This document shows, one piece after another, positions 5,948 through 7,623 of a stretch of 7,623 nucleotides of DNA. Under the pieces are notes generated by a model. It made no database searches and had not been told where the DNA came from. It saw nothing but the letters and a program-made list of their open reading frames with translations. A program made the translations under genes and the position numbers. The number at the start of each line of letters is the position of its first letter. Position 1 is the first letter of the stretch. Origin of the DNA: JAZKFT01 sp043760535 (GTDB lineage: Bacteria; Bacteroidota; Bacteroidia; Chitinophagales; Chitinophagaceae); assembly GCA_043760535.1 (NCBI GenBank), contig JAYUOV010000330.1, forward strand, positions 1 to 7,623, given 5' to 3'.

Positions 5948-7171
5948 AGCTTTGTTTTGCGTTTCCAAAGCTTCAAAATACGATTTATACGATTGCCCAC
6001 CATCATCGCTCCATTGATGGTAACCTAACATTTTATTAGTAGCCCATTGGCCAAAATTCTTTTCGAATGTGCGGTACAGCGCTACATCGTATTTGCGGTG
6101 AAAAGAAAGCCAGCATTGGTTACAATTGCTTACATATTCCTTGTGTAAATCTTGAGTTGCCTCTTTATTAAAAACGGTATCCAGCGATTCGTTAAATACA
6201 TTGCCCAGTTTCAAATCAAGGTTTTGGCAAATAGGCACATCGCCATTAGGCAGCACCACCAAGCTATCTAAAATGCTATGGCATTTCAGTTTAAGATTCT
6301 TTGTACGCCATTCATCGTACAGAACAAGGTAATCGTAATTTTCTTTAAACTCTTTAACTATAGCCGGTATTTTACTAGCTATACCGCCGTAGCTAGCTTT
6401 AGTAGTATCGTGTTTTGGAATTGCAATATCCACTACTTCAGTTTGTTTCATTTCTTTAGTGGCCTGCATGGTTCCAGAAAGATTTCTAAGATCGCCAAAC
6501 TTAAGAGATGTATCATTTTTCTCTTCGCCAATACCTGTTTCATGGGCTTTATCAAGTGTATCGAAAAAAGAAATATTGTTATACACACCTACCCTTAAAT
6601 CTACTTTATACTTTTTGCAGAGTTCAGCCACATGGGCTAAATCGTCTAAATCGTTGTAGGGGGAAAGTGTAAACATTACTGCAACGGGCAGTATGGTATG
6701 CATTTCTTCAATCACCCGGAGCACACTATCATATCCATCTTTGCCCCGCATGTGTTTGTAAGTTTCTTTGGTACCGTCAAGCGAAATATATAACCGCTCC
6801 GGTGGAAATTTTTTAACCGCTTCTAATAGCGAATCTGGCTTAAGGCAATTGCTAAACAAATCAAATTTGGGATGATTAATACAAAACCATTCCATAATTT
6901 CAAGGGCATCAGGATGCAGTAAAAATTCTCCACCTTCTAACCCTATCCTTGTATTTTTGGTTACACATTTATTATTGGTAACCAGCTCGTATATTTTTTC
7001 TTTAGGTAAATATTTCACCGGCCGCTTAGCCCAAATAAGACAATGCTTGCAGGCAGAGTCGCACAAATCGGTAGCGTAAATCATTAAAGTGCTCAGTTTT
7101 TTGCTACCAGGAAATAGCTGATTGTTTAAAAAAACGCTACCTCGCCGTAAATATTCACCCGTTTGAAACAT
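5945..7171 (-). CDS. Radical SAM protein with SPASM/twitch-like C-terminal domain
   Basis: A 408-residue cytoplasmic iron-sulfur enzyme. The SAM-binding [4Fe-4S] motif is CDSACKHC (Cys37, Cys41, Cys44, the CxxxCxxC form), followed by GGE (80-82), the SLDG strand (130-133) and MRGKDGYD (141-148), all typical of SPASM-type radical SAM proteins. The C-terminal part has Cys297, Cys315 (in LPNGDVPIC), LGNVF (322-326) and the pair Cys350/Cys353. That is four cysteines, enough for one auxiliary cluster, so it looks shortened relative to a full seven-Cys SPASM domain. A charged insertion (about 211-260) and a 50-residue tail after the last Cys are not assigned. The family modifies peptides, proteins, sugars or lipids; the substrate is unknown, and no small precursor-peptide gene is seen beside it. 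I chose the ATG at 7171 over an upstream ATG at 7258 because the extra 29 residues would run across the divergent gene's start and a -7 box. Its stop overlaps the next gene's start. Confidence 0.88.
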   Translation of the reverse strand: MFQTGEYLRRGSVFLNNQLFPGSKKLSTLMIYATDLCDSACKHCLIWAKRPVKYLPKEKIYELVTNNKCVTKNTRIGLEGGEFLLHPDALEIMEWFCINHPKFDLFSNCLKPDSLLEAVKKFPPERLYISLDGTKETYKHMRGKDGYDSVLRVIEEMHTILPVAVMFTLSPYNDLDDLAHVAELCKKYKVDLRVGVYNNISFFDTLDKAHETGIGEEKNDTSLKFGDLRNLSGTMQATKEMKQTEVVDIAIPKHDTTKASYGGIASKIPAIVKEFKENYDYLVLYDEWRTKNLKLKCHSILDSLVVLPNGDVPICQNLDLKLGNVFNESLDTVFNKEATQDLHKEYVSNCNQCWLSFHRKYDVALYRTFEKNFGQWATNKMLGYHQWSDDGGQSYKSYFEALETQNKA

Positions 7172-7189
7172 AGTTTTTACTTTGAGCCT

Positions 7190-7197
7190 CAAAATTA
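7190..7197 (-). promoter_or_regulatory. -7 box for the radical SAM gene
   Basis: TAATTTTG on the - strand matches the Bacteroidota -7 consensus TAnnTTTG at every fixed position. It would start transcription about 15 bases before the ATG at 7171. No TTTG is found at the usual -33 distance (that place reads GGCC), so only half of the promoter is supported. The box lies in the 51-bp gap between the two divergent genes and favours the shorter radical SAM start. Confidence 0.45.
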
Positions 7198-7222
7198 ACC
7201 CTTCTCTAACTAATATGGCCGA

Positions 7223-7623
7223 ATGAGCAATAAACAAACCCAAAAACAAATCATCCATGTATTTGATGTAGATGGTACTGTTACTGAAAACGATTCGTTT
7301 ATAGAATTGCTTCGCTATTTTATATCTAAAAACATTAATTGGTTTTATACCTGGTTTAAAGCCATCCCTGCTTTGGTAAATGGCTTTTTAAAAGGTGATC
7401 TTTCCATAGCTAAACTTTATTTACTTAATAGCCTATGGCATAAAAAAAAACAAACGGACATTTACCAAGACTGTAGTTTTTATTTTAATAACAGATTAAA
7501 ATACAACATCAAACCAAAAGCACAGCAACATATAAAAACCCTGAAACAAAACAAACCTGAGGAAGGAATTCTACTACTCTCCGCATCCTGCCGCGAATGG
7601 CTAATACACCTGGCTATTTTTTT
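7223..7623 (+). CDS. HAD-IB type phosphatase, 3' end outside window
   Basis: The reading frame is open from the ATG at 7223 to the window edge (133 codons plus two bases), so the C-terminal part, including HAD motifs III and IV, is missing. HAD motif I is FDVDGTVTENDSF (14-26) with nucleophile Asp15 and acid/base Asp17, and motif II is LLSAS (118-122) followed by CREWL. The DS after motif I, the helical cap of about 80 residues and the SAS at motif II point to subfamily IB, which includes phosphoserine phosphatase relatives and several envelope-linked phosphatases. The exact substrate cannot be assigned. The gene is divergent from the radical SAM gene, with start codons 51 bp apart, so they may share control. 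A TTACTTTG at 7177-7184 is an imperfect -7 candidate. Confidence 0.8.
   Translation, partial: MSNKQTQKQIIHVFDVDGTVTENDSFIELLRYFISKNINWFYTWFKAIPALVNGFLKGDLSIAKLYLLNSLWHKKKQTDIYQDCSFYFNNRLKYNIKPKAQQHIKTLKQNKPEEGILLLSASCREWLIHLAIF

Noticed and set aside
6278..6598. A 106-codon + strand reading frame opposite the radical SAM gene
   Set aside because: It lies wholly antisense to a well-supported gene, has no recognisable motif and shows the Phe/Ile/Ser-rich bias of a shadow frame.

Overview
The window looks like chromosomal DNA of a Bacteroidota species, probably of the Sphingobacteriales/Chitinophagales kind. This rests on the AT-rich sequence, the absence of Shine-Dalgarno sequences with A-rich leaders before the starts, a -7 box of the TAnnTTTG type, signal peptides ending in ...AAQ, and a palindromic repeat cluster of a kind I recall between genes in this phylum. 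Assignment below phylum is a guess.

Layout. On the + strand, bases 1-60 hold a short 8-bp tandem repeat, followed by a CutC-family protein (61-792). Next comes a 314-bp gap filled by palindromic repeats arranged as a large imperfect inverted repeat (826-1037), then a HAD-IIIA phosphatase of the GmhB/HisB-N type (1107-1670) and an exported protein of unknown function (1719-2741). Convergent to these, on the - strand and read from right to left, are a radical SAM protein with a C-terminal auxiliary-cluster domain (7171-5945), a multi-pass GT-C-like membrane glycosyltransferase candidate (5945-4536), and a family 5 peptide-binding lipoprotein (4375-2759). At the right edge, divergent from the radical SAM gene, begins a HAD-IB type phosphatase (7223 onward), cut off by the window end.

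How the genes may work together. The strongest context signal is the TGATG stop/start overlap between the radical SAM gene and the GT-C-like gene, which implies coupled translation and probably a shared pathway. That pathway is likely a modification of an envelope glycan, lipid or protein, but nothing here identifies the substrate. The lipoprotein gene lies 160 bp beyond the GT-C stop on the same strand, with a possible promoter of its own, and no ABC permease or ATPase genes are visible. The 1107 and 1719 genes are 48 bp apart with a small hairpin between them and may be co-transcribed. CutC is separated from them by the repeats.

I found no RNA genes, CRISPR arrays, complete insertion sequences or phage genes. 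The points most worth a second look are the symmetric repeat cluster and the coupled radical SAM/GT-C pair.
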